Origin: DATKQJ01 sp035534295
Lineage (GTDB): Bacteria; Chloroflexota; Dormibacteria; Dormibacterales; Dormibacteraceae
NCBI GenBank assembly: GCA_035534295.1
Contig: DATLSE010000024.1
Span: 1-64,000 of the forward strand
Direction of reading: 5' to 3'
Length of the DNA: 64,000 nt
A program made the position numbers and the translations under genes. Shown one piece after another: positions 7,188-15,484 of the stretch. The notes under the pieces are model-generated. The model saw only the letters and a program-made list of their open reading frames with translations, made no database searches and had not been told where the DNA came from. The stretch's first letter is position 1. Each line of letters starts with the position of its first letter.

Positions 7188-9082
7188 CTGGATCCGCCGC
7201 CCCGGCGCCGAACCGGAGCCTCCGCTGGGCCCGCGCCCAGCGCTGACACAGTCCCCACCGCACCGCCGAGCGCCGACTCAAGACGCCCCAGCGCCCCCTC
7301 GACACCCGCCGTCGCTTGCCCGGCCGGCTGGGCGCCGAATCGTCGCCACAGCGCCCCCGCCCGGGCGACGGCGAGCGCGCGCTGGGTGGCGCCGCGGCCC
7401 AGACCGGCGATGACGACGCTGCCCCGGGCGCGGGCCAGCAGCCAGCTGCCGACCAAGACCACCGCCAGGAGCGCGATCCAGGGCAGGTCCGACATCCCGG
7501 GTGCCCCCAGCCGAGGAACCAGAAGCTGCCTCCATGCGGGCACGAAGCCGAGAACCGCGGCGACCGCCGCCAGCAGGGCCAGCGCCAGCGTGGCTGCGGC
7601 CATGGAGGCGGGCACCTCCCGGATGCGGCCCGGGTCGAAGGTTCGGCGCCGGCGCGGCACCCCGGTGGTGACCCAGGCTCCCAGGAGCAGCGCGCTCAAG
7701 CCGAGCAGGATCAGGCCCGCGAGGAGAATCGGGCGCACGGGTGGGGCCGAGACCGAGACCAGAGCCGCCAGCGGCGCCACGCTCAGCGCCAGCAGGGCCA
7801 GGACCAAGCTCGCGCTGGTGCGTGGCAGGCGCCGGCGAGCCCCGCTCAGATCCTGCACTTCGCCGCTGCGGAAGGCGGACGCGACACTACTCAGGGCGAG
7901 CTGAGCCGATCCCCGGGCGAGAGCAAGTGCGGCCAGACAGCCAGCCACCAGGGCGGCCGGAATCGACCCCAGCACGGCCAGAAGGGTCAGAGCCACGGCG
8001 CCCGACCCGATCAGCACGGCATACGCGGGTGCGGCGCTGGAGACCAGGGCCAGAAGCGGGCCGAGCAGCGCGCCCAGAGCGAACAGGACCCAGCCCAGCT
8101 CACGCGCCTGGGGTCCGGCGGCCGCGATCAGGGGCAGGCATCGGTAGAGCAGGGAGCCGGCGAGCAGGGGCCAGACGCCCACGCTCAGCGCCAGCGCCGC
8201 AGGTGCCGCCCCGACGGTGCCGGTCTGCCAGGCGTGAAACGGCCAGGCGGCGGCGCGAACCGCGACCGCGACCAGGATCAGACCGGCGGCCGCGGTCAGA
8301 GACTTAAGTCCCGCCCCGGGCGTCGTGTGGAGCACCGGAATCAGCGCGTGCAGCTCGAGCACGCCGTAACGCGAATAGAGCACCGCCACCGCCAGGAGCA
8401 GACAGAAGTCCCCGAGCAGGGGCAGGGACAGTGCCAGGCGGGAGGCGCGGGCGGCCGCCTCGGTGCCCCAGCGATGCGACAGCAAGAGGTAGCTGGCCAC
8501 CCCGGCCAGGCTCCAGAAGGCGTAGATCTCGACCAGGTCGGAGGCGAGCAGGACACCCAGAGCGCTGAGCACCAAGAGCAGCGCGGAAGCCTGAAATCGG
8601 ATCGGGCCGGGCTCGGATCGACCGCCCACGCGGTGCCAAAGCAGGGCCAGGAAGGCGAGGGCGAGCACGGCCAGGGCCAGGGTCAGCGCGAAATGGTCGG
8701 CCTGGATCGCCATCTCAACGGTGAAGTTCTGGAACTGACTGGCACCGGTCACCGCGACCGGGCTCACGATCCACGCATACCCGGATTGATAGGTCTGGGC
8801 GGTGCCAGCGCGGATCCAGAAGACGAACGCCGCCACGATCAGGGTGGCCAGAACCGAGACCAGGGTCAGATTCGAGGCCGACCTCCGGCTGCGTACTCCG
8901 ATGAGCAGGAGGACGAGCGCGAACAGGGGTAGCAGCAGGATGGCGGGCACGGCCCAGGGCAGGGCCCGGGCAGGATTGAAGCCGGCGGAGCGGGCGGACG
9001 AGGCGACCGATGCCACCGAGGCCGCCGACGCCGTGAGCAGAAGCTGGCTCAGGGCTGCCGCTCCAGGGTGCCGAGGGGGCAT
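7184..9082 (-). CDS. NuoL-like antiporter subunit, divergent
   Basis: A 632-residue polytopic protein related to NuoL. The block SDLVEIYAFWSLAGVASYLLL (in two parts around residue 190) corresponds to the NuoL helix-5 signature LGWEGVGLCSYLLI, with the key glutamate changed to S191. The helix-7 GKSAQLPL signature reads VRAAAWPF, so the lysine is R276, and the HAATM segment is lost. The end of NuoL that forms the long lateral helix is replaced by an Ala/Gly/Arg-rich tail. ATG start at 9082, first gene of the three. No other nuo genes are nearby, so any complex I core must be encoded elsewhere. Confidence 0.72.
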   Translation of the reverse strand: MPPRHPGAAALSQLLLTASAASVASVASSARSAGFNPARALPWAVPAILLLPLFALVLLLIGVRSRRSASNLTLVSVLATLIVAAFVFWIRAGTAQTYQSGYAWIVSPVAVTGASQFQNFTVEMAIQADHFALTLALAVLALAFLALLWHRVGGRSEPGPIRFQASALLLVLSALGVLLASDLVEIYAFWSLAGVASYLLLSHRWGTEAAARASRLALSLPLLGDFCLLLAVAVLYSRYGVLELHALIPVLHTTPGAGLKSLTAAAGLILVAVAVRAAAWPFHAWQTGTVGAAPAALALSVGVWPLLAGSLLYRCLPLIAAAGPQARELGWVLFALGALLGPLLALVSSAAPAYAVLIGSGAVALTLLAVLGSIPAALVAGCLAALALARGSAQLALSSVASAFRSGEVQDLSGARRRLPRTSASLVLALLALSVAPLAALVSVSAPPVRPILLAGLILLGLSALLLGAWVTTGVPRRRRTFDPGRIREVPASMAAATLALALLAAVAAVLGFVPAWRQLLVPRLGAPGMSDLPWIALLAVVLVGSWLLARARGSVVIAGLGRGATQRALAVARAGALWRRFGAQPAGQATAGVEGALGRLESALGGAVGTVSALGAGPAEAPVRRRGGGSR

Positions 9083-9196
9083 GCAAACGGCGGGTAAAAA
9101 TCCAATCTGGCTCCGTCGGTGTGATCCGGCCCTCTTGACGGGGCCGGGCCGGGGCTGGGCGAAAAGAAGGATACAGGCTGGCCGTGAAGCGGCGGA

Positions 9197-10288
9197 TTAC
9201 CCCGCGGGCAGGGCGACCGAGGTTGCAGTCGAGCGGCTCGCGCCGCAGATGATGCCGCCGCCAAGCACGCGCGTGCCCGAATAAAACACCGCCGCCTGGC
9301 CCGGAGCGGCCCCCAAAAAGGGTCGGCTCAGGGTCAGCTCGGAGCCGGCGTACGTGGCCGCGATGGCCGGCGCGTGGTAGCGCAGACGCACCTCGAGGGC
9401 GACCCTGTCCGCGGGCGGGCGGCCGTCGATCCAGGACACGTCTTTGAGCCGGACCACCTCGCAGGCCAAGTCTTCCTGGCGTCCGACCACCACCCGGTTG
9501 CGGGGCGCGTCCAAACTCAGCACGTACCAGGGACCAGGCTGGTCCAGATGGCCCAGACCGGTGCGCTGCCCGACCGTGTAGAGGCAGGTGCCGCGGTGGA
9601 ACCCGAGCCGCCGCCCGGTCCGGTCGACGACCTCACCCGGCTCGGCTCCGAGGCGGCGGGCCAGATAGGCGGCGGTCTGGCCGAGGGGAACAAAGCAGAT
9701 CTCCATGCTCTCAGCCTTGGTCGCCACCGGCAGGCCGCGCTCGCCGGCCTCGGCCCTGACCTGAACTTTGGTCAACCCTCCGAGCGGGAATTGAATCCGC
9801 GCCAGGCGCTCGCGGTCGAGGTGGTAGAGCATGTACGACTGGTCCTTGGCCGGGTCCACCCCGCAGTGCAGCTCGGGTCCATCTGGGCCGGCGATCACGC
9901 GGGCGTAATGCCCGGTGGCCAGGGCGTCAAAGCCGAGATCGAGGACGCGCCGCAGCATCAGATCAAAGCGCACGAAGGCGTTGCAGAGCAGGCACGGGTT
10001 GGGGGTGCGGCCCTCTCGATACTCACGGTGAAAGGGCTCGATCACGCGTTCTCCGAACTCGCTCTCCAGATTCCATACGTAGTAGGGAATGCCGAGCATG
10101 GAGGCCACGCGGCGCGCGTCCTCGACCGCGCTGACCGAGCAGCAGCCGCCATGGGCGGGGGCCTCCCCACCCACCTGGCGTGGCCACTGCTGCAGCGTCA
10201 CCCCCACCACGTCGTGGCCCTCAGCACAGAGTCGGGCCGCGGCCAGACTCGAGTCGACTCCACCGGAGAGCGCGACCGCCACCTTCAT
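9197..10288 (-). CDS. mnmA: tRNA-specific 2-thiouridylase MnmA
   Basis: Puts sulfur on U34 of tRNAs for Lys, Glu and Gln using ATP and a persulfide donor. The 363-residue protein starts MKVAVALSGGVDSS, whose SGGVDSS is the PP-loop for ATP. The catalytic pair is visible as C99 (in NPCLLCN) and the later cysteine of MEICFVP. A GGCCS motif near 48-51 is typical of many Gram-positive MnmA. The frame is open 51 codons upstream, but that stretch lies over the NIL gene and is not family-like, so ATG 10288 is chosen. It ends a run thrC, MoaD-like, NIL, mnmA that shares a sulfur theme. Confidence 0.95.
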   Translation of the reverse strand: MKVAVALSGGVDSSLAAARLCAEGHDVVGVTLQQWPRQVGGEAPAHGGCCSVSAVEDARRVASMLGIPYYVWNLESEFGERVIEPFHREYREGRTPNPCLLCNAFVRFDLMLRRVLDLGFDALATGHYARVIAGPDGPELHCGVDPAKDQSYMLYHLDRERLARIQFPLGGLTKVQVRAEAGERGLPVATKAESMEICFVPLGQTAAYLARRLGAEPGEVVDRTGRRLGFHRGTCLYTVGQRTGLGHLDQPGPWYVLSLDAPRNRVVVGRQEDLACEVVRLKDVSWIDGRPPADRVALEVRLRYHAPAIAATYAGSELTLSRPFLGAAPGQAAVFYSGTRVLGGGIICGASRSTATSVALPAG

Positions 10289-10316
10289 CGCCGGCGTACC
10301 TTCGAGCGCCCCCGCC

Positions 10317-10559
10317 TCACTTGTCGACGATGTCCCCCTCCAGGGTCTCGACCAACACTCCCTGATGGCCGAGGTAGGCCACGCCCCGCTCCAGCTCTTG
10401 GTCCTCGCCCTGCAACTCGAGCATGACCCAACCCTCCTCACGGGTGACCTCAGCCCGGCGGATGTTGGTCACGAGCTCAAAATCGCGACCCAGCCGCCAG
10501 ATGATCGGCTCCCGGACCAGGTCGGCCCCGAAGACCAGGCGCAGGCGGAGCCTCGACAC
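10317..10559 (-). CDS. NIL-domain protein
   Basis: An 80-residue stand-alone NIL domain: LRLVFGADLVREPIIWRL, then a strand pattern ending in GVLVETLEGDI. NIL domains occur at the end of methionine ABC transporter ATPases and as small free proteins near sulfur amino-acid genes, where they probably bind a ligand in a ferredoxin-like fold. It sits eight bases after the MoaD-like gene and 28 bases before mnmA, all on one strand. Its ligand is unknown; a link to methionine or sulfur transfer is inferred from context. Confidence 0.8.
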   Translation of the reverse strand: MSRLRLRLVFGADLVREPIIWRLGRDFELVTNIRRAEVTREEGWVMLELQGEDQELERGVAYLGHQGVLVETLEGDIVDK

Positions 10560-10567
10560 CGGGAGGG

Positions 10568-10843
10568 TTAGCGGCCCCCCGCAACCGCGGGCACGATGGC
10601 GATCTCGTCTCGGTCGGCCAGCTTGGAGTCAAGGCCCTGACCCAGACGCACGTCCTCGTCGTTCAAAAACAGGTTTACAAACTGGCGCGGCTGTCCGCTG
10701 TCGTCCAGCAACCGGGTGCGGAAGCCGGGGTGCTTGACGTCCAGCTCTTCGATCGCCGCTCGCAGATCGCCCGCCGTCACGTCCACGGTGGGGGCGCCTT
10801 CGCTCAGGCTGCGCAGGGGTCCAGGAATGCGGAATACGGGCAC
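10568..10843 (-). CDS. MoaD/ThiS family sulfur carrier-like protein
   Basis: A 91-residue beta-grasp protein: MPVFRIPGPLRSLSEG, then LFLNDEDVR, then DEIAIVPAVAGG near the end. MoaD, ThiS and CysO carry sulfur as a thiocarboxylate on a C-terminal Gly-Gly. Here one arginine follows the diglycine (AGGR), so activation would need removal of that residue or tolerance of it. It lies between thrC and a NIL-domain gene, and mnmA follows, so a sulfur-delivery role is likely. No adenylating partner (MoeB/ThiF) is in the window. Confidence 0.85.
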   Translation of the reverse strand: MPVFRIPGPLRSLSEGAPTVDVTAGDLRAAIEELDVKHPGFRTRLLDDSGQPRQFVNLFLNDEDVRLGQGLDSKLADRDEIAIVPAVAGGR

Positions 10844-10879
10844 AGTTCAGATCTCCTCAGTTGGGGCCGATGGCCGGGT

Positions 10880-12106
10880 TCACGCGAGCACTCTCTCCCG
10901 AAACGAGCGCAGGGTGGGATCTATTTCCACCCGCCGCCCGCTGGGTTGGTCGACGACGTTGGCGGTCTTGAGGCCGTGGCCGGTGACGTAGGCCACGATC
11001 AGCTCGTCACCGCGCCAGCGCCCGGCCCGGGCGAGCTTGGCCAAAACCCCGATCGTGACCCCGGCGGCGGTCTCGGCGAATATGCCCTCGGTGCGCGCCA
11101 GAAGGCGAATCGCTTCCACGATCTCCTCCTCACTGACGGCCTCGATGGTCCCCCCCGTCTCCTCGGCGATACGCATCACGTAGACGCCGTCGGAGGGATT
11201 GCCGATCGCGATCGAGCGCGCGATGGTGTCCGGCCGGACCGGGGCCACCTGAGCGCTACCCGCCTGCCAGGCCCGGTAGACCGGGGCGCAACCCAACGCC
11301 TGCGCCCCGGTCAGCCGGGGCATATCGCCATCCACCAGGCCCAGCTCGAGGAGCTCGGTTGCCGCCCGCCGGTGGCGAACAAACTGGCAGCCCGAACCGA
11401 TCGGGATCACGATCTCGTCCGGCATCCGCCAGCCCAGCTGCTCGACGGTTTCAAAGGTCAGGGTCTTGGAACCCTCGGCGTAGAAGGGGCGGACATTGAT
11501 GTTGCAGAAAGCCCACGGATGCTCGTCCACGAGCTGGCTGCAGAGCCGGTTGACCTCGTCGTAATTACCGTGCACGGCGACCACGTTGGGCTCGAAGACG
11601 CTGGTCGCCACCACCTTGCTGGACTCGATGTCGTCGGGCATGAAGACGTAGCTGTCGAGTCCGGCGCGAGCGGAGTAGGCGGCCAGAGAGTTGGCCAGGT
11701 TGCCGGTAGAGGCGCATCCCATGGTCTCAAATCCGTGCGCCCGCGCCCAGCTCACCGCCACCGACACCACCCGATCCTTGAATGAGTTGGTGGGATTCAT
11801 GGTGTCGTTCTTGAGCCACAGATTGCTCAGCCCCAGGGCAGCCCCCAAGCGCTCGGCCCGCACCAGGGGAGTGAAGCCCTCCCCCAGGCTCACCACGGCG
11901 GCGTCGTCCTCCAGGGGAAGCAGGTCGCGCCAGCGCCACATGGAAGGGGGACCGGACTCCACCCGGGCACGAGAGATCACGCGCCGGATGGCGTCGTAGT
12001 CGTAGACCACGTCGAGGGGCCCGAAGCACGCTTCACAGACGTGGGTGGCCTGGAGCTCGTACTCGGCGCCGCATTCCCTGCAACGCAGGCCCAGGGGGCG
12101 GGGCAT
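10880..12106 (-). CDS. thrC: Threonine synthase
   Basis: PLP enzyme that converts O-phosphohomoserine to threonine. The 408-residue protein begins with a zinc ribbon (C9, C12, C24, C27), common in this branch of ThrC, followed by the PLP-lysine motif TNSFKDR and the fold-type II phosphate loop. First gene of the thrC, MoaD-like, NIL, mnmA run. Its ATG is 9 bases downstream of a TAAACT -10-like box, so the mRNA may be leaderless. A cysteate or cystathionine synthase is less likely given the full ThrC pattern. Confidence 0.92.
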   Translation of the reverse strand: MPRPLGLRCRECGAEYELQATHVCEACFGPLDVVYDYDAIRRVISRARVESGPPSMWRWRDLLPLEDDAAVVSLGEGFTPLVRAERLGAALGLSNLWLKNDTMNPTNSFKDRVVSVAVSWARAHGFETMGCASTGNLANSLAAYSARAGLDSYVFMPDDIESSKVVATSVFEPNVVAVHGNYDEVNRLCSQLVDEHPWAFCNINVRPFYAEGSKTLTFETVEQLGWRMPDEIVIPIGSGCQFVRHRRAATELLELGLVDGDMPRLTGAQALGCAPVYRAWQAGSAQVAPVRPDTIARSIAIGNPSDGVYVMRIAEETGGTIEAVSEEEIVEAIRLLARTEGIFAETAAGVTIGVLAKLARAGRWRGDELIVAYVTGHGLKTANVVDQPSGRRVEIDPTLRSFRERVLA

Positions 12107-12115
12107 GATGGAAGA

Positions 12116-12121
12116 AGTTTA
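12116..12121 (-). promoter_or_regulatory. Possible -10 box for thrC
   Basis: TAAACT on the minus strand ends 9 bases before the thrC ATG at 12106. Transcription would begin at or next to the start codon. No Shine-Dalgarno sequence is seen in the space. The matching -35 is weak. Confidence 0.4.
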
Positions 12122-12137
12122 CCCGCAGGAACTTGAC

Positions 12138-13040
12138 ATGACCCCGCGCCCGCTCCGCCGCCTCATCTGCCTGGCCCTGGCCGCCGGACTTCTCGCCGCG
12201 TGCGCGGGGGCGCCGGGTCGAGAAGGCCCCGCCCCCGGGCGCCCCCAGACCAGCTCGCCTCCCTCCTCCCCGCCACCGTCGGCCGGCCCTAGGACCTCCA
12301 GCCCCGGTTCGGTCTTCGTGCTCATCATGGAGAATCGCTCCTATGCCCAGGCCATGAGCGGTACCTACACCGCGGGGCTGGCCAGTCGCTTCGCGGTCGC
12401 CACCGAATACCACGCCGTTGCCCACCCCAGCCTGCCCAACTATCTGGCCCTGACCTCAGGGTCGACTCAGGGCATCACCGACGACGGCTTCCATGCCCTA
12501 TCCAGCGCCGGATTGGGGGGCGAGCTGAGCGCCCATCAGGTCAGCTGGGGCGCCTACATGGAATCCATGACCGAGGGCTGCTACGACAGCCCGGCGCCGT
12601 ACGCACTGAAGCACAACCCGTTCGCCTACTACCGGGGTGGCTGCCCGGCCAACGTCACCTCACTGTCTGCGCTGGCGGGCCAACTCCGATCGGGCACCGC
12701 TCCCCGCCTGGTCTGGATCACGCCCAATCTCTGCCACGACGGGCACGACTGCTCGACCGCCGTCGCGGACGCTTTCCTGTCCCAGCTCATACCCACCATC
12801 CTGGCTTCGTCGGCCTGGCGCCAGGGCGGGCTCCTGCTCATCACCTGGGACGAGGCGGAGGGGGATACGACCAATCGGGTGCCGTGCCTGGTGGTGGCTC
12901 CCCACCTCCTGGCCCAGAGCAGCTCGCGGCCCTACAACCACTATTCGCTGCTCGCCACCGTGAGCTCCTATCTGGGTGTGCCGGCGCTCGGTCAGGCCGC
13001 CTTGGCGACCCCATTCACCGACCTGGTACCCAATCTTTAG
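12138..13040 (+). CDS. Lipoprotein phosphoesterase (acid phosphatase / phospholipase C superfamily)
   Basis: A 300-residue exported enzyme. The N-terminus has Arg residues, a hydrophobic stretch and a lipobox (GLLAAC), so it should be lipid-anchored on the outer face of the membrane. A Pro/Ser-rich spacer follows. Catalytic-region motifs of the phosphoesterase family are visible: MENRSY, HPSLPNYLALTSG, KHNPF, CHDGHDC, ITWDEAEGD and YNHYSLL. These supply metal ligands in AcpA-like phosphatases. ATG 12138 is chosen because it gives the signal peptide directly and has CAGGA upstream; an in-frame earlier start at 12045 would overlap thrC and bury the signal. The substrate is unknown. Confidence 0.87.
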   Translation: MTPRPLRRLICLALAAGLLAACAGAPGREGPAPGRPQTSSPPSSPPPSAGPRTSSPGSVFVLIMENRSYAQAMSGTYTAGLASRFAVATEYHAVAHPSLPNYLALTSGSTQGITDDGFHALSSAGLGGELSAHQVSWGAYMESMTEGCYDSPAPYALKHNPFAYYRGGCPANVTSLSALAGQLRSGTAPRLVWITPNLCHDGHDCSTAVADAFLSQLIPTILASSAWRQGGLLLITWDEAEGDTTNRVPCLVVAPHLLAQSSSRPYNHYSLLATVSSYLGVPALGQAALATPFTDLVPNL

Positions 13041-13096
13041 CCGCCCCCGGGGCGTCTGGCGCCGCAGCTAAGACGAGGCTCCCATGGCGGGCGGGG

Positions 13097-13102
13097 TACG
13101 CT
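13097..13102 (+). promoter_or_regulatory. Possible -10 box for the L,D-transpeptidase gene
   Basis: TACGCT lies 7 bases before the GTG start at 13110, again fitting a leaderless transcript. No ribosome-binding sequence separates the two. Confidence 0.35.
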
Positions 13103-13109
13103 GGATGCA

Positions 13110-14438
13110 GTGAAGACTAGGGTCTTCTCCCTAATCGCTATCGTCTTGATCCTCGCCCTAGGCGCAGCCGGGGCCTACGGCTACTCGCTCTGGCGGACCC
13201 AGACCAAGCTCTACAGCACCCGGGCCCAGGAGCTCACCCAGCAGATCTCCGCCTACCGCGCGGCCGGTTATGCACCCGCCGAACTGGACTCCATTCAGGC
13301 CCACCTGAACCAACTCGGGCAGACCCCGATCTGGGTCCAGCTGCGTCCCGACAACACCCTCGCCGACCAGGTATCTGCGCTCCAGAGCCAGCTCAGGTCG
13401 GCGGAGGCGGCCGAGCTCGCCAGCGACACCAGTGCCGCCGACAGCGCGGTGGGGAGCGACGCGGCCGAGATCACCACGGCGCAGCAGCTCGGAGCGGTGA
13501 CGCAGTACGTCGCCCCGCTGGCCGCCCAGCTCGCGCTGCTCCAGGCGCAGAGGGCCAAGGCGACCACGCCCGCCGAACTCGCCACCGTCGTCAGCCAGGC
13601 GGCCAAGCTCAAGCCCACCTTCGCCGCCCTGGTCGCCCAGCAGACCGCCGCCAACAGCGCCATCCAGCAGGCCGCGTCCCAGCTTCTGGGCCAGAGCCAG
13701 AGCAACCCGGCCGCGATCGCGAGCGCGGGCCAGCAATCTCGCGCCAATGGGCGCAACGACGCCACGGTGGCCTCGTATGAGGCCGAACCCGGCCGTTTCG
13801 CCCAGATCGGTCCGCTCATGGACGTCTACTACCAGATGGAGAGCTATGACACCGACCTGAGCTCAAGCGACGTTCACACCGCGGCCCTCGGGGCGGCCGC
13901 GATGGCCTACTACAGCGCCCAGATCCATCAGCTCCTGCTCGCCGGGCTGGGCCCCCAGCACCTGATCGTCTCGTTCACTGCGCAGCACGTGTGGGCCTAT
14001 CAGAACGGCACCGTGGTGATGAACTCCCCGGTCACCACCGGGGTGCGCGGGGTGACCGACGTGGGCACCGATTTCGGGCCCATGAAGGTGATGTCCAAAG
14101 ACAGCCCGTGGACCTTTGTATCCCCCTGGCCCAAGGGCTCGCCGTACTGGTACCCCAACACCAAGGTCAACTACTCGACCTTCTTCACCGATAGCGGTGA
14201 ATCCTTCCACGACGCCTACTGGGAGCCCGACTCCTTGCTTGGTCCGGGCTCCCAGTACAACGCCTCAACTGAGAGTCACGGTTGCGTCCATGTGCCCCTA
14301 AGCGTGGCCAGCTGGATCTACCGCTGGGCCCAGATCGGCACTCCGGTCGACGTCTACCCCGGCGATGGGAGTCCGGTCTCCGTCCAGCTGGGGCAGATCA
14401 CCACCACCGCCCAGGGCGCGCCCCTGAACCCGGCCTGA
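13110..14438 (+). CDS. L,D-transpeptidase (YkuD domain) with N-terminal membrane anchor
   Basis: Cell-wall enzyme that makes 3-3 crosslinks or attaches proteins to peptidoglycan. The 442-residue protein has one N-terminal membrane helix, then a long Ala/Gln-rich helical region (about 30-240) likely to form a coiled spacer in the wall, then a YkuD domain (about 290-430). The domain opens with LIVSFTAQHVWAY and holds the catalytic His-Cys motif SHGCVHV. Start is GTG. It lies between a lipoprotein phosphoesterase and trpS on the same strand but probably has its own promoter. Confidence 0.9.
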   Translation: MKTRVFSLIAIVLILALGAAGAYGYSLWRTQTKLYSTRAQELTQQISAYRAAGYAPAELDSIQAHLNQLGQTPIWVQLRPDNTLADQVSALQSQLRSAEAAELASDTSAADSAVGSDAAEITTAQQLGAVTQYVAPLAAQLALLQAQRAKATTPAELATVVSQAAKLKPTFAALVAQQTAANSAIQQAASQLLGQSQSNPAAIASAGQQSRANGRNDATVASYEAEPGRFAQIGPLMDVYYQMESYDTDLSSSDVHTAALGAAAMAYYSAQIHQLLLAGLGPQHLIVSFTAQHVWAYQNGTVVMNSPVTTGVRGVTDVGTDFGPMKVMSKDSPWTFVSPWPKGSPYWYPNTKVNYSTFFTDSGESFHDAYWEPDSLLGPGSQYNASTESHGCVHVPLSVASWIYRWAQIGTPVDVYPGDGSPVSVQLGQITTTAQGAPLNPA

Positions 14439-14473
14439 GCGCCCTTCGCCCGCGGGGGGATCCCGGGGCGGGC

Positions 14474-14479
14474 GATAAT
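14474..14479 (+). promoter_or_regulatory. Possible -10 box for trpS
   Basis: GATAAT lies 9 bases before the trpS ATG, matching the consensus at five of six places. It fits a leaderless mRNA. Confidence 0.45.
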
Positions 14480-14488
14480 CCCAGGGCG

Positions 14489-15472
14489 ATGCGTGTGTTC
14501 AGCGGCATCCAGCCCACGGGCCAGAAGACGTTCGGTAACTACGCCGGCGGATTCCGCCAGTACGCGACCACCCAGGAGCTGGGCCAGGCCTTCTTCTGCG
14601 TGGTCGACATGCACTCCATCACGGTTCCGTACGATCCGGCCGAGCTGCGCAACTCGACCTTGGACCTGGCCGCGTTGCTCTTCGCCACCGGGCTCGATCC
14701 CGAGCGTTCGACCATCTTTGTGCAGAGTCACAATCCGGCCCACGCCGAGGCCGCTTGGCTGCTGGCGGCGGTGGCGAGCTTTGGTGAGATGCGGCGCATG
14801 ACCCAGTTCAAGGACAAGTCGGCCCAGCACGACTTCGTCTCCGCCGGACTGTTCACCTATCCCGTGCTGATGGCCGCCGACATCCTGCTGTATCAGACCG
14901 AACAGGTGCCGGTGGGCGACGACCAGCGCCAGCACGTCGAGCTCACGCGCGACATCGCGATTCGCTTCAACCAGCGCTTTGGGGCCACCTTCACCATCCC
15001 CAAGCCGGTCTTCCCCACCTCGGGGTCGCGCATCATGGATCTTCAGGACCCGGTCCACAAGATGTCCACCTCGACCTCCTCGGAGATGGGGCGCCTGCTC
15101 CTAGTCGATCCCCCCGACGTCGTCCGGCGCAAGATCCGCGCGGCCGTTACCGACACCGGACGCGAGGTCGCGCGGGGCGCGGGCAAAGCCGGGATCGAGA
15201 ACCTGATCGAGATCATGTCGGTGGCGAGCGGCGAATCCCCCGACGCCATCGAGGAACGCTATCGAGGGTCTGGCTACGGCAGCTTCAAGGACGCGGTGGC
15301 AGAGTCCGTAATCGCCCTTTTGGGCCCCATCCAGGAGCGTTTCCGGAGAATCCGCGAAGATCCCGCCGAGCTCGATCGGATGCTCGCCCAGGGTGCGCTC
15401 AAGGCCCGGGAGGCGTCGGCACCCACCCTGTCGCAGATGTACCAGAAGATGGGGTTCCCGCCGCCCGCCTGA
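14489..15472 (+). CDS. trpS: Tryptophan-tRNA ligase
   Basis: Charges tRNA-Trp. The protein is 327 residues, the normal size. The class I HIGH-type motif is PTGQKTFGNY near the N-terminus and the second motif is KMSTS, with a Thr in place of the usual Lys. That variant is known in tryptophan enzymes from Gram-positive lineages. The GDDQRQHVELTRDIA block typical of TrpRS is present. ATG 14489 is chosen because the frame upstream runs into the transpeptidase gene. It ends 12 bases from the convergent Nudix gene. Confidence 0.96.
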   Translation: MRVFSGIQPTGQKTFGNYAGGFRQYATTQELGQAFFCVVDMHSITVPYDPAELRNSTLDLAALLFATGLDPERSTIFVQSHNPAHAEAAWLLAAVASFGEMRRMTQFKDKSAQHDFVSAGLFTYPVLMAADILLYQTEQVPVGDDQRQHVELTRDIAIRFNQRFGATFTIPKPVFPTSGSRIMDLQDPVHKMSTSTSSEMGRLLLVDPPDVVRRKIRAAVTDTGREVARGAGKAGIENLIEIMSVASGESPDAIEERYRGSGYGSFKDAVAESVIALLGPIQERFRRIREDPAELDRMLAQGALKAREASAPTLSQMYQKMGFPPPA

Positions 15473-15484
15473 GCCGGCCCCCCC

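Noticed and set aside
7316..8932. A 538-residue plus-strand frame opposite nuoL
   Set aside because: Rich in Gln, Gly and Arg with no domain; a shadow of a hydrophobic gene on the other strand.
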